The notes beneath the pieces are model-generated. The model did no database searches. It was not told the origin of the DNA and was given only the letters and a program-made list of their open reading frames with translations. From Armigeres subalbatus (Eukaryota; Arthropoda; Insecta; Diptera; Culicidae), in contig NC_085141.1 in assembly GCF_024139115.2 (NCBI RefSeq), positions 136,461,822-136,525,821 of the forward strand: a stretch of DNA of 64,000 nucleotides. Reading direction: 5' to 3'. The position numbers and the translations under genes are program-made. Of this stretch, positions 1 to 11,589 are shown one piece after another. The stretch's first letter is position 1; each line of letters opens with the position of its first letter.

Positions 1-195
1 TAGCGTTTTTCCAGACAAATACTAGACTCCTCCGGCCTACAATGGCTCTATAGGAAATCATGTAGCCCTTAATTCGATACCAAGCAACATAGCTTTGACC
101 TGACAGCTATGGACTTCTTTGGTCGATCATTTCGCTTCTCGAGCGGCACATTCAGTTGAAAATCCTTCAAACCGATCAGATCTGTTGGACGTAAG

Positions 196-279
196 TGTGG
201 TAGTGCGGATTGTGTTAAAATAATAATCGAAGATACAAAATGGAAGCATGAATTATTTTAACATAATTCGCACTACCAC
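196..279. repeat. Short palindromic MITE-like inverted repeat
   Basis: Two arms of about 28 bp face each other: GTGGTAGTGCGGATTGTG on the left, and ending CGCACTACCAC on the right, around a short A-rich loop. There is no coding capacity. The size and near-perfect dyad suggest a small non-autonomous DNA transposon. I could not define a target-site duplication, so the superfamily is open. Confidence 0.55.
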
Positions 280-940
280 AGTAGGGTTTCCAATTTTCCC
301 GGGAAACAAATTTGAGCGCTTTAATCGACAGAAATGCATTCAAAATATTATCAAAAATCAATTTTAGAGCTCAGAGTACTTCTCCTTATAGCTGTGTTGA
401 AGTAGATTTTGCTGCTGCTTGCTTAATGTTGAAATACATTACAAAAGTAAAATACTTGCCAATCTATTTTTCATATAACTTACCCTTTCCTTTGTTTTTA
501 TCAGGATGACTATTCAAGTATGCCGCATACTTCATCTCCATGTTCTAGCATAAAATTTAATTATAATTAAAATAGGAAATCCTTCGATAGATTCTTTTAG
601 AAATCTGAGAAGACAACAACCAACCAATTTTAGCCACCCCGAAGTTTTGTCCGATTTAGTTGAAATCTTATGAAAAGATATTTTATAAAAATATCTCATC
701 ATGCGAAAGCGATTAAGAGCTGACACATTAAATCGCAGATATTTTTTTCGAAATCATGAATACGGCTAATAAAAATGAAAGCTTCGAAACATAGAATTGT
801 TGAAGATTTTGAACAAGTTTGCCGTCCATGTCTAAAAGCATTACCTCCTTTGCACCACAGATTTGGAGATTTCATTTTTATTTTGCAGAATCTAGCTCTT
901 TTTAAAGTTTAAGGTCTGCAGTGTCCTTACGAGATCTTCT
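280..940. other. Unannotated A+T-rich stretch
   Basis: I see no recognisable gene, repeat unit or RNA. The short open frames here show no family motif and no codon structure. Confidence 0.5.
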
Positions 941-1141
941 CTTAGGGACCCCACACACGGTTCGGCGTATTGTAAAACGTTGTCACTGCCCCCCAAAAAT
1001 TTAGTTTGGTCGGATTAAAGCATGACTATTGGACAGCACAACTTGCCCACAGACGGTCCGACTTCACCCCGACCGAACCAAATTTCCTGGAGGCGGAGTC
1101 AAAGTTATACAACATGTCGGAGCGTGTATGAAGCCCCTAAG
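941..1141. repeat. Diverged inverted repeat, MITE-like
   Basis: The left half begins CTTAGGGACCCCACACACGG. The reverse complement of the right half begins CTTAGGGGCTTCATACACGC. The two halves stay alignable, with many mismatches, to the centre near 1035. G+C is higher than in the flanks. This is probably an old non-autonomous DNA transposon; no target duplication is clear. Confidence 0.45.
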
Positions 1142-1808
1142 GGGCCATTGTCCCCTTCTGAAGTATGACGTATTCCTAATTGATATAGTACTCAATGATC
1201 TGTGACATAGGAAACATGTCACACTGCACAAGCATCAGCGTTCTCAAAAACACTATTGCTTTATTCCGACTCTACCTAAACGCTTCAGGATTGCATCGCA
1301 CAAGTCATGCAACCCTATGCATGACCTCATTTCTAGGGAAAATGAAAATGATTTTGGTTTGTTTATCGGAAGAGAACATTTCCTCCATCAATTTTGGACA
1401 CAAAGTTTTATTAAGAGAACGAAGAACAAATATTAGTAAAAATTTAATAAATCAGTACCTTAAGTTCAGTTAATAAGACTAATATTTGTATCAAATAAAA
1501 AAACCCGTAAGAACATTTCCCAAAGAATTCAGGAAACTAATGTTCATATCCCGGGAATCGGGAGTCCCGGGAAATCCTTCCCGGTAATGGAAGCCCTAGT
1601 TGGACGTCTGCAATCGATATGTATCTTGCCTTTAAGGTTCGCGTATTGCATCACAACTTCCAACACAGGTAATGTATTCCACGGTAGCTTCGAGCTGTCT
1701 ATTGTGTGGGTGCTTTTGATTAGAAACCGCATAGAAACAAATGTATACCAACGACTGACGTCGCTAACTGCACGGCCATGAAGTCCACGGTCAAGAAATG
1801 AAGTCATG
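1142..1808. other. Unannotated stretch
   Basis: No gene or repeat recognised. Two overlapping short open frames on opposite strands near 1544-1807 lack any recognisable motif. Confidence 0.45.
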
Positions 1809-1812
1809 ATTT

Positions 1813-1967
1813 CTCGCTTAACTTTTCAAAAGGACCTAAGTAACATTTTTTTCATGAATTAATTTGAGTACTGCAATCAAAAGCTTTAATGTTTATTTGT
1901 TGATTGCGCTATTCAAATTAATTCATGAAAAAAATGTTACTTAGATCCTTTTGAAAAGTTAAGCGAG
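1813..1967. mobile_element. 155-bp palindromic MITE, 4-bp TSD family, copy 1
   Basis: Both ends read CTCGCTTAACTTTTCAAAAG inward, and the dyad extends for about 60 bp per arm. The element is flanked by the direct repeat ATTT (1809-1812 and 1968-1971). A second copy of exactly the same length lies at 27701-27855 in the opposite orientation, flanked by ATGT. Mosquito genomes are known to carry MITE families defined by 4-bp target duplications (m4bp type); placing this one there is inference. It has no coding capacity. Confidence 0.85.
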
Positions 1968-1984
1968 ATTTCAAGAATATTATA

Positions 1985-2172
1985 CACCCAGGTTTTATTT
2001 ACGCGGTTGGATTTCATTAATTTCTCGGTTACGTTGAACTTTCGCAGCTTTTTAAATACCCCTTGAATTTTCTTTGATTTTTTGTGATTTTTTTCGTGGG
2101 GTTAACTCATTGTTTCATTTACGCTGAAGGTCTTAAACGACTAAAACCAAACAGTGAAAAAAAACCTGGGTG
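1985..2172 (+). mobile_element. TA-flanked MITE with CACCCAGGTTTT ends, copy 1
   Basis: The ends are CACCCAGGTTTT and AAAACCTGGGTG, flanked by TA (1983-1984 and 2173-2174), as expected for Tc1/mariner-type non-autonomous elements. A second copy in reverse orientation lies at 34633-34819 and shares interior sequence such as the GTTAATCCCACG / CGTGGGGTTAAC stretch. It sits 13 bp beyond the TSD of the preceding MITE, so the two insertions cluster. Confidence 0.8.
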
Positions 2173-2174
2173 TA

Positions 2175-3870
2175 CTACGCAATCTCCATCAGTCGACAAA
2201 ATGTATAACCGGTTATACTTCGAACACTTATCAAAAAGTAAGAACGGCTGAGAGGTAGCACACAGTGTACTCGAATTCAAATCCCCTGTTTAACTTTTAT
2301 TTTTAAATTTTTCGATCTCAATCGTAACGCATTTGGTTGCGCTACGCGAAAATAAATCATGAATTAATTTCCCATTTCCGGGGACGTATTTTTACCCGTG
2401 CGGTTTTGTATTACTATTGCGAAGATGAACGGACTCACGTATTTCGAATTTTTTTTTCGATCCGTTCCGTTGCACTGCGTTGCAATTTAGTTATACGGTT
2501 GGTTTGACGAAATGAAGCAGTGGATTGAGGCACTCCTTATAGCGATCGATGTTACAGCGGAAGCTTAGTTTGTAACCGACGAGTGCACGTAGCCGTCTTT
2601 CACTCTGCTTCTCGATCTTTTAGGATAGTCTATAGGAAGTTTGATGACGATAACAACGTCACCATGAGCATTGAATTGACTAAGTGTGCTGTTACCTCGA
2701 TAGCTTTCAAGTGATCGACGAAGCTTATGAAAAACGCCAACCGATCCGCCTTCGGTGGTTCTATGCCTGCTTCCAACCGCTTCCATTGCCTCTCTTTATA
2801 GGCACTACTGAAGCTGTGCCAAGTTTTTCATGTCGGAAAACAACACGCCTTCGTCTACTTATCGTAGCTACTGATGCACAGGTTACCAACACTCGGGGAG
2901 TACTTCGCCTTGGTGGTGGCCACTTCGCAGTACCCGGCTGAATTCCAAATAATCATTGTCACCCGTAGCATGACTCTCAATACCATATTACAAATTTCAT
3001 ATTGATTTACTTAATATCTATGACGCTTGTGTCATTGGCGGGTAACATGGGAAAACAAGAAAAGCTCAATGAAACTCATCGAATGAGCGGAGACCTGTTG
3101 CATTTATAGTCCTGCCCGGCTAAAGCGTTTCAATGGTCATTGAGGTCTTCGACCAGTCGATAAGGCACACAAATAATAATAAAGACAAAACGTGAACATT
3201 ACATGTTTGTATTGAACAGATTTAGAACTCCCCCAATCTCCCTGACATTATTACTAGTGGTACCTGCGCACTACTGTTGCTTAAGCTACTGCGGCTGCAC
3301 GAACGATGATCGGGGCCCCGTGCTGATATGTTGTTGCTTAGGGTCCAACGGGATGGGAGCCTACGAGTAGCACCTTGCTTCTATGCCTTGCTCGGGATGC
3401 ATAATGCTTCGAACGCACTATTTTGGAATGTGCTTTCACACCCGTATTTTGCCTGGCCACTACACACAGATGCACTCTTCCACTGGATGCACTCAGTGCG
3501 ACTATTCTCAATGTTGCACTCTTTACTTCGATGCGACGTTGCACAGAGATCACTTCTCACCCTGGTCAATGTGAGTTCAATGCGACACATGCATGTCGCG
3601 CTGCTGGTTGTATGTCACACACTCACTTTCCTAGCACTATTTTGTCGACCTACGTTTTGAAGGCGCGATCGATGCCCGTTCGTTTCCAACCTGGACAGTC
3701 ACAGAGGCCACTTGAAGCAAATCGAAAAATCGAAACCTGCGAAAGAGGCCTCGTTATGTGGTGTCGTCTGTATTCAGGTATTTTTTTTACACGTTGCTCT
3801 TCGCCGACGTAGCTTACACAGTGCTCTAATGCTGCGGATGAGCGTTTCTGTGTGCCTTCCGGACTGATTC
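2175..3870. other. Unannotated stretch of mixed composition
   Basis: Parts (2440-2940, 3240-3830) are richer in G+C than the flanks and carry several overlapping open frames on both strands near 3330-3812. None shows a recognisable domain, and the overlap of frames in both directions argues against coding. I cannot assign it. It may be old repeat sequence. Confidence 0.4.
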
Positions 3871-3873
3871 CTA

Positions 3874-5181
3874 ATGAAAACGGCTTGCTACAATCGTTGG
3901 TGGGCGCAGCAGTTTCAGGGTATGGTATGTGCGTGCAGGGTGGTCTCGCGTGGACTCTTGTGTGAGTTGGGGTATCCCAAACGGCTCCCGCCAGACGTGA
4001 AAGTGCACTTTCTCAAGCTCGTCAACGACATCTGGGAAAACCACACGTTCCCCGACGAGTGGAGGAAAAGCTTCGTGGTCCCCATTCCTAAAACAACATG
4101 GCGGGGCAGGGTTCCCACCAAATACAGGCCAATCTCCCTTACCTCGTGTGCCTATAAGACCATGGAGAGAATGGTAAACCGCCGGCTCCGTGAGAAGCTG
4201 GAAGCAGATGGTAGGTTTGGCTTCCAACAGCACGCTTTTCGCCCAGGGTATGGCACCAGTACCTACTTTACTAACCTGGGCAGCGTGCTCCAAAGCGCGT
4301 ACAACGAAGGCAAGCATGTTGACCTGGTCTCCCTAGACATTGCCAAAGCTTTTGGCAAGACCTGGCAACATGCTTGCCTTTATCAAAAACTTCCTCACCG
4401 GACGGACCTTTACGGTTCTAATTGGCGGCACTACTTCCGGAGAATTCGCCGAGGAAACTGGCGTCCCCCAAGGGTCGGTTCTTGCAGTCACTCTATTCTT
4501 GATTGCATTGAACGAGGTCTTCGGCATCCTACCGGCGAACGTCCATCTCTTCGTCTACGCGGACGACTTTTTTTCTGGTCATTGTAGAAAGTACTGCCAA
4601 GGAACTCGAATAAAAACGCAGGCGGCGGTTAATGCCATTCACCGCTGCGCTGCCCCCATCGTATTTATATTGATTGCCGGAAAGTGTATCCGGGGCCACA
4701 TCTGTCGTGGCAGGCACCAACTAAGAAGACCATCCATTAGGCTCGGTCGCGATCCCATTACAAACCGAAAAATCGTCCATGTTCTCGGAGTGGATATCGA
4801 TCGGCGGCTCAACTTCTTTCCACACTTCCAGGTTGTTAAAGTAGCCTGCATGTCCCGTATCAGCAAAATGAAGTCCTTGACTATAAACATCGCACGAATA
4901 ACAGGCACACTAGACTAATAGTTGACCAAGTGACGATAGACAGTCGCCTACTCTATGATCTGGAGCTAACCTGCTCCGCACGGAGAGACCTGATCGACAT
5001 GTTATCCCCCGTCTTTAATAATTACGTCCGGCTTGCCTCCGGACTCCTCCCTTCTACTTCAGCAGAAGTAGATGCCGTCGATGCCGGTATCACCCCATTT
5101 CGGCATAGAGTCTTCACAGCCATCTGTTGCAAGGCCGCCTGCTTTGCCGCGGTGATCTCAACCCGACTAGAAGATGCCTAA
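3874..5181 (+). pseudogene. LINE reverse-transcriptase remnant (LOA/I-like clade)
   Basis: This is the RT region of a non-LTR retrotransposon, a nuclear enzyme that copies its own RNA at a nicked chromosomal target. The first frame (3874 to about 4360) holds an RT N-terminal block with VPIPK, the RPISLTSC motif and LDIAKAF. A frame change near 4360, with apparent loss of some residues, leads to a second frame (about 4366-4590) carrying GVPQGSVL and the catalytic YADDF. A further change and the frame at 4930-5181 (around LASGLLPSTSAEVDAVDAG) continue the C-terminal side. At least two frame breaks make it non-functional. No endonuclease or ORF1 is recognisable upstream, so it looks 5'-truncated. 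LOA/I-like is my best clade guess; Jockey is the alternative. Confidence 0.8.
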
Positions 5182-6466
5182 CAGAAACTGAACACAATAA
5201 CAACATATTGTGATATTTATAACTTATTTTGATACAATTTTGTTCTTACTAGCCATTATCTTCCATATGTTGCAATAAGATTTTATCATAATATGATTTA
5301 AAAAAGCCTAACACCGGATTGCGTATAAGTAGGCAATGAAATAAGATGTTGCAAAGTATTCCAGCCATGGATATATCACAACGCTGATATAATTTGAAAA
5401 GGTTGCCTTATTTGTAATGTTGTTAGTTTCATGTTCTCGAAAAATATTCTTGTTCAGACAAAAACAAAAGTTTCTGATTGTTGATCACAATCTGAAGACC
5501 TATCACGAACTGTAAAAATTTGCAACTGCACAGAAACAATATATTTTGTATCTGATTCTGTTATAAGTTTCTAACAAAATATGTTATTTTTATGATAAAA
5601 TTGTAACAAAATTTGATAGTTTTTTGTTTCCAGTAGTGTAATTTTTGATAGAAATTTAGATATTTTAACAACATCCTGCACCACGTATCTAACAAATTTT
5701 GTTAAAAAAATGGCATGAATTTAGTCGATTTTTACTCATGATCTGATTTTTTCAATGCCTGGTAATGAGTAAAGTTACTGGAGCAAAACCTTCTGGACCA
5801 CCAGAGGGCCTACGGAGCTACAACGTACCAATTTTAATCCAGAACCCCAGTATCGTCCCACGTCCAATGTTTTTTGTGTTTGTATAGCTCGTTTTATCAA
5901 TTTTATTTTATTATTACAGTTCGATTTTCGGATTGGTTATCAATCATGAATAATAGCGTTGACAATTTTATTTCATCGCCGACGGTTCGATCCAGGGATG
6001 GGATCTTCTACAGGGCTTGTGGTTTTATTGGATTATAAATTTAACTTACTCAAACTTTAATCTTACTCTTTAATCGATGGTAGTCAATCTGTTAGTTATC
6101 GTTATATTCAAACGGGTGTTTGTCGTGGATTTGGTGGAAATTGTTTCTGGCCTCACTGTTGAAGTAAAAGTTAGTGTAGTAAAATGTTTTTTCTCTAGTT
6201 AAAACTATCTTTAATAACTTTTCTGACACTAATTTTGTCACACACTATAGGGGGGTGTTTTATTACAACTATAAGCAAGTTTTAAAGTGTTAATTTTAAG
6301 CTTCAAATTAATCGGCGAAGCCCTTGGTTGGCTCGCAAGGCGGCCCCTCCGGCCAGCCTTCCTTTTATTAGCCATGGTTGCACTGCTCCTGGCGGGACCC
6401 AAGGTTGACACATAAAGGGAATCTTTTTGATTCCCTTCCTTATGGTGTTGAACTTAATTTTAAGAT
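5182..6466. other. Unannotated A+T-rich stretch
   Basis: Very A+T-rich, with repeated AACAAAATTTGTTA-like words near 5520-5700 but no clear unit. A small hairpin lies at about 6416-6443 (AAGGGAATC, short loop, GATTCCCTT). No gene recognised. Confidence 0.4.
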
Positions 6467-6493
6467 TATAAAAACACCTAAATAAAGAAAAAA
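6467..6493 (+). repeat. Left copy of 27-bp direct repeat (candidate TSD)
   Basis: The string that starts TATAAAAACACCTAAATAAA is repeated without mismatch over 27 bases at 11123-11149. The right copy directly follows an (ATC)n run, the kind of simple tail seen at the 3' end of some LINEs. The pair could therefore bound an insertion of about 4.6 kb (6494-11122) that later received further insertions. The alternative is that both are ends of one dispersed repeat family. Confidence 0.4.
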
Positions 6494-8004
6494 CGTAGTA
6501 GGTTGCGCTTCAAAGTAGACGCAAAAAATTTACGTCCGTCATTTTTTCGGACAAATATTTGATCCGATTTTTCAAGAACTAGGAAGTCGCTGTGTCATTT
6601 TTCTCGATTTCAAAAATGAATAATAATTTTATTGACGAAAGTTTTTCTTACATTAAATTTTTTTACAACCATAGTGTGACAGTGAAAATCCCAAAATAGT
6701 GTGAAATGAAAGAATGTTACTACCAATGAAATATTACCGTTAAAAGTTATAGTCAAAGCCTTTGAAATATTTAATATGCGGTGCGAAGAAGATTTGAAGA
6801 CTTCGCCCGAGAGGCCGAGAATAGATCGACGCTCACTTCCAGCAGCAACCTGACCTTCTTCGTCAAATAAATAAGTAACATCCACAGTAGCAGCGGCAGC
6901 ACCTACAGTAGAATCAGCTTTAGCCGAGCAATGTGTTTCATTTAAGTATCACTTTATTTTTATTCTTTATTAACACTTTTTAATTCGACACCCAGAAATC
7001 GCTGTCACTCCAGTTTTCGCCCACCTGTTTTAGGGTTTTCAATTCTCGCGATGGCAATGAAGATTTTTGATTGGTTGGACGGGGCTTGAGCGAATTTTGG
7101 GTGTCTTACCCTACGTTGTATCTTATATTAAAAATGATCAAATTGTCATATGTCATATGTGGTTTTATCTAGCCAAAAGAATCTATTTTTTGTATCACAT
7201 GAAATATTAAAAATCAAATATAACAAATATAGCAAATAATAACATGCGTATTACCATCCGTTTAATTACATGGAATTTGCTTCAGTTATTATGTTTCTCT
7301 ATATTTATTTTATTTTCATATACGATAAAAAATATTTTTAACATTATACAGTATAAAAGAAACGTTTGTACCTACACTGTGTATAACCCAATAATTATTT
7401 CCAATATGCCTATTATACTAAACATACAAATTTTTTTTCATTTCCATTTATTCTGTTCTCATATCCATTCTTTATATCAATTCTTTCTATAGCTTTTTTA
7501 ATACGCTATGCCCAGAATGTTTGGCCTGAAAACATCCTGATCAAGACAGAGAATCTGAATATTGATAATATATATATTTTGAGTGATTCGCCAAATGATG
7601 AATGGCTAATTTCTTCGTCTATTATTAAACACACGTGTATTTTTTATGGGAGTTCAACAAGAGGTGACATTTGGCGGATTCCCCTACTTCCTTAAGCTTA
7701 TTAACGAAGAGCTCTGTTTAAAGCTCGAATGGTAGTTATACACACTGTACCAGCTAGTAACGATTTTCGTTAAGCTAAATAGTCAACATAACCATAGGTT
7801 ATATGTTAATAAAAGAAAACAAAGCGTTAATTTTTCTCGTATACATTTATTTTGATTATCATTCATTGTTTTATTTTCATATACATTTCATGCTTGTTAT
7901 TATGTTTGATACTGCCATCCACTTTTCCACATCCTTTCAGGATTCAAGATTTTTTATCCTTGAACGACTTCGGATATATAGTTCCTCAATCAAGATATTG
8001 GTTC
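6494..8004. other. Unannotated stretch with small inverted repeats
   Basis: An inverted repeat with GACACCC / GGGTGTC ends spans 6987-7105, and a weaker one (GATTCGCCAAATG / CATTTGGCGGATT) lies at about 7576-7682; both may be small MITEs. On the minus strand 6776-6930 reads as an uninterrupted peptide (around VTYLFDEEGQVAAGSE) that I cannot assign. The rest is A+T-rich with nothing recognised. Confidence 0.35.
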
Positions 8005-8031
8005 ATAATGAAATATACCCTCAGGATATTC

Positions 8032-9544
8032 CTTCCCCTCGGATATGTTACCTTGCCGCGGTGGGTCGGCTTACGCCATTAGCACTGATATGGCAACCAA
8101 AGACATATCCTGTCGTGGTGGTATCACATGTTGACTGTTTTTATTTGGTGCCGCGTTACATATCTGGCATTGACGCACTAATTTACGGCATTTGCATGTG
8201 ATCCAACGGATCTCGTGTCTTGGAGCCTTGAATGGTAGTGCAGTCAGGCAGAGGCCTTTTTCATCAGTGATAATGATGTGAGTTCTCTTCTTTTCAGCAA
8301 TACTTTTCTGATGCGTTCCCTGTGACGATGAGTCGTAGCCACGCTTATATTTAGCTAGCTAGGCATTTATTAAAAAACAAAGTATTCAAGACTTTCGTAG
8401 GGAATCGACTGCTGCATTCACTGAGTAGAAGTTTTTTTTCAAAACTAGGAACGTGGTGCCAGTTTTATTTTGTTATGTCTCACTTCGAAGAGCAATAATA
8501 AAAAATACCACACATTATAATGATGGTATATGAACAATCTTATGACGGCTTCATTCACGATAATTTTTACTAATAGTAGGGAATAGGCGTGATGAAGCTT
8601 TACTTTGCCACCGAAAAGTGAATCCTATAGCTGACTCATAACAGATCATTAGTACATGATAGATAATGACAGTTAGTTACGAAACGATCAAGCTACTTAT
8701 TAGAACATAATAATAGTAATACCTTGACAAAGGAATAACAATAAAATAAACTAAATGCACAAACAGTTTCCACTTTTTACAAGACATAACTTACATTGTG
8801 TTTGATAGTATTGACATAGGATGAACCAATAACTTAGGCAAACAAAGTAATTCATGGAACGCATACTTCATACCTTCAGACCATAAAGACAAGAATGACA
8901 TCGTACAGATCAATCTATATGATTCGGCAAATAATTGGAGGCGATTAAACGAAAGATTAAAAAAAAATCTATATGATTAGGAATGAGATAATGGGAGAGA
9001 GTATCTATTAGAGTTGTAAATGTAATGTCTTTTGAGCCAGTTCAACAGTGTCTTAATGGACGACATGATCCTTGTACGGCTGGAAAACTGCTTCAAAAGT
9101 TATTAACTTGTAATTTTTTTATAAATTGGGGGTTGAACACTTTCTTATACTTGATAAAAAAAAAACTTCCGACTCAGTTTCTTCGATGAAGCATTGGGCA
9201 ACATGTTCCAAGTGAGTTGAAAAAACTGCTTCGGTCGATTTCGAGGGCGTATATTGACAATAGACGTCTAAATAGCATAAAAACTGACAAAATAGTTTGA
9301 CACTGACAAGAAAATGACAAAAATGACTTTAAACTATAACGATGTTAGTTAGCATGAGACCTGTCTGACTATTTATGAACGTAATTTCCTCTGATTCAGT
9401 TGCAACAGCGTCTTCTTGGACGGCATGTTCCGTGCACGGCTGGCAAACTGCTTCGAAAGGAATTATGCAACGGTATCATCAAAGGCCTGGTGCAGAGGTT
9501 TCTACTCTATTCAGAGTCCCGCCAGTAAACCTTCATAAAAAAAA
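8032..9544 (+). mobile_element. Retroposed unit of 1.5 kb with poly(A) end and 27-bp direct repeats
   Basis: A 27-base string containing AAATATACCCTCAGGATATT occurs at 8005-8031 and again, without mismatch, at 9545-9571. The second copy is immediately preceded by a run of nine A (9537-9545). This is the signature of target-primed retroposition on the plus strand. The body has no recognisable ORF. Near its 3' end a 65-bp segment is present twice (about 9035-9102 and 9398-9463, sharing GGCTGG and AAACTGCTTC words). It could be the 3' part of a LINE or a non-autonomous derivative; I cannot name the family. Confidence 0.6.
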
Positions 9545-9668
9545 ATAATGAAATATACCCTCAGGATATTCATCGAAAGGAAATTTGGTGAGCTAATTCC
9601 AATATATCTTATACTTATTTACACTTGATTTATACTTGATATTGATTATGAAACCATTATATGAAACC

Positions 9669-9681
9669 ATCAGGGCTATAT
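9669..9681 (+). repeat. 13-bp target-site duplication, left copy
   Basis: ATCAGGGCTATAT is repeated at 10727-10739 just after the (GTAA)n tail of the RTE-like element. The exact match and its placement at both boundaries define the insertion as 9682-10726. Confidence 0.85.
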
Positions 9682-10139
9682 TCCGAGACCATGGCGTCCC
9701 ATAATGCGCTCATGGTTCGAGTTGTCGGATCCGATCTTCGCATTGAAGTCGCCCAAACAAATCTTGATATCACCCTTCGGAATTCTATCTACGACGGCAT
9801 TGAGTTGACTGTAAAAGTTCTCTTTGTCTTGCAGATAGGCAGCATCGGTTGGCGCATAACATTGGATTATAGTAAGGTTTCGGACCCGTGTTCTAAATCT
9901 GGCAACGATTATCCTTTCACTTATCCCGACGGCGTTCTGTGTTCTCCAAAGTTTGGCCAACGGACTTCACTCAGTCCCAGGATCTCAAGCTTCATGCGGC
10001 GTGCCTCATTGGCAAGTTGTGCCAATTTACCCTGCTGGGCTAGGGTTAAAACGTTCCATGTTCCTATTCGTGTCCGTTGTTTCGCGCTAAGAGTCGTCGC
10101 CGTAAAATCAGCCCGTATTCTTTCATTATCGGCGTCGGA
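9682..10139 (-). pseudogene. APE-type endonuclease fragment of an RTE-like LINE
   Basis: Read on the minus strand from about 10139, the fragment begins with the N-terminal motif GTWNVLTL and the block LGLSEVRWP. After a frame change near 9950 it continues with IIQCYAPTDA and GDFNAKIG. These are hallmark positions of apurinic-like endonucleases that nick target DNA for LINE insertion. It stops near the catalytic centre because the rest of the element is missing. It is non-functional: frameshifted, truncated and detached in orientation from its RT half. Confidence 0.8.
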
Positions 10140-10141
10140 CG

Positions 10142-10713
10142 GCGGTACCAAGATCGACATAGGCGCACGGATCAAGAAAGCAAGGGCTGCCTTTGCGAGT
10201 TTAAGAAATATCTGGAAAAACAGGCAGATAAGTGAACGCACCAAAATACGAATTTTCAACTCGAACGTGAAATCTGTGCTGTTATACGCTAGCGAAACAT
10301 GGTGTGTATCAGTGGAGAACACTCAACGGCTGCAGGTGTTCATTAACAGATGCCTGCGGTATATAATTCGGGCCTGGTGGCCTCACAACTGGATCTCAAA
10401 CAATGAGCTCCATCGTCGTTGTCACCAGAGGCCGATAGCAACAGAAATTCGGGATCGGAAGTGGGGCTGGGTCGGCCACACTCTACGTAGGGGCGGAAAC
10501 GAAATCTGTAAACAAGCATTAGACTGGAACCCAGCAGGACATCGCAGCAGAGGCAGACCCAGAGGCTCATGGCGGCGAAGCCTCAATAAAGAAATAAAAG
10601 AAGTCGACCGAAATCTAACCTGGCAACAGGTTAAAGCGATAGCCGGGCAACGCTCAGGATGGAGATCTTTCAAGTCGGCCCTTTGCACCACCGGAGGTGT
10701 ACATGATCCGTAA
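10142..10713 (+). pseudogene. RT C-terminal domain fragment of an RTE-like LINE
   Basis: The plus-strand open frame carries the segment after the RT palm: GGTKIDIGARIKKARAAF, then LLYASETW, then the thumb/C-terminal block with WGWVGHTLRRG and GRPRGSWRRSL, ending at 10713 just before the GTAA tail. The family normally has an EN-RT protein of roughly 1000 residues; only the last 190 or so remain. The open frame extends upstream to 9661 only by chance, through the antisense of the endonuclease part. The reading frame of the fragment itself is intact, so the insertion is not very old. Confidence 0.8.
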
Positions 10714-10726
10714 GTAAGTAAGTAAA

Positions 10727-10739
10727 ATCAGGGCTATAT
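10727..10739 (+). repeat. 13-bp target-site duplication, right copy
   Basis: Exact copy of 9669-9681, directly after the simple GTAA tail. Confidence 0.85.
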
Positions 10740-11095
10740 ATAAAATAACCATCAGGGCACCCGATTGAAGCGATTTGGATAGGAAGAGTGGAATCGCCAA
10801 CTTCCTATTGTTAACATCTCGTGGATAAAGGGCGGGCTCTTCTCCCCATCTATTGGGTCAATCTGAAAAACGAGGGCTAGATTGTATTAGTGTATGTACG
10901 AACTTTCTTCTGGAAGGAGATTCTCTATTCATCCCGTGGATTCGCATAAGCGTCTTTGCTTATGGAACCACCCCACCCATTTTTGGCCCTTCATACAGGA
11001 GTTTGATGAAATACATACAATAGTATAATCATGATCAAATCGTTTGTCAGATATGGCCAGTGCTATCGGCAGGTGCCTTGCTACAATAGATGGTA

Positions 11096-11149
11096 GTATC
11101 ATCATCATCATCATCATCATCATATAAAAACACCTAAATAAAGAAAAAA
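11096..11149 (+). repeat. (ATC)n microsatellite followed by right copy of 27-bp repeat
   Basis: About nine CAT/ATC triplets (11098-11122) run directly into the 27-bp string shared with 6467-6493. Simple-repeat tails abutting a target duplication are typical of several LINE clades. 10740-11095 would then be the 3' region of the older inserted element; no ORF is recognisable in it. Confidence 0.45.
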
Positions 11150-11587
11150 TGAACATTAGCCATTCTTCTGGACAGGAGCTGCCGAGTGGACGTCTGCGCA
11201 TTCGTTGATTCTGAGTCGGGGGCCTCTTGTTTAGTAAGTACTACATCAACATTTTCTTCCCCCTTTTGTGATTTTTTCCTAGATTGAAATCAAGGACCAG
11301 ACCCACCTTGATTTATGATAGCAATCTGAATAAGGATTTCAAAAGAAAAACATGAGTATCACTAGTGTCCAATCTACGAAGTACACCGTAACTATGCTAT
11401 GCTACACAGTTAAAATTTCTGAAAAATACACGCTATGGAAATATTTGAACAATATTTTAATACTGTGTATGCTATGCTAATCTTCAACTGCGTTTATGCC
11501 TTCTCGAACTCCAATTTCATGTTTAGCTTTTCTTTTTCAGCTGTTAATGCATCGCAAACCACTCTTGTTGGACATCCAGGCGTTCCG
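11150..11587. other. Unannotated stretch
   Basis: A+T-rich; no gene or repeat recognised. Confidence 0.4.
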
Positions 11588-11589
11588 TA

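Larger units (their letters stand above)
9682..10726. mobile_element. RTE-like LINE with inverted 5' segment (twin-priming structure)
   Basis: The insertion is bounded by a 13-bp target duplication. Its left half is minus-strand (5' endonuclease region) and its right half is plus-strand (RT C-terminus and 3' tail); most of the middle is missing. The junction falls at about 10138-10145. This head-to-head arrangement, with both pieces inside one pair of target duplications, is the classical product of twin priming known from mammalian L1. The tail is a short GTAA tandem (about 10710-10724). Confidence 0.8.

Noticed and set aside
3328..3812. Overlapping open frames as a small gene cluster
   Set aside because: Frames are open on both strands over the same bases, with no recognisable motif or splice signals.
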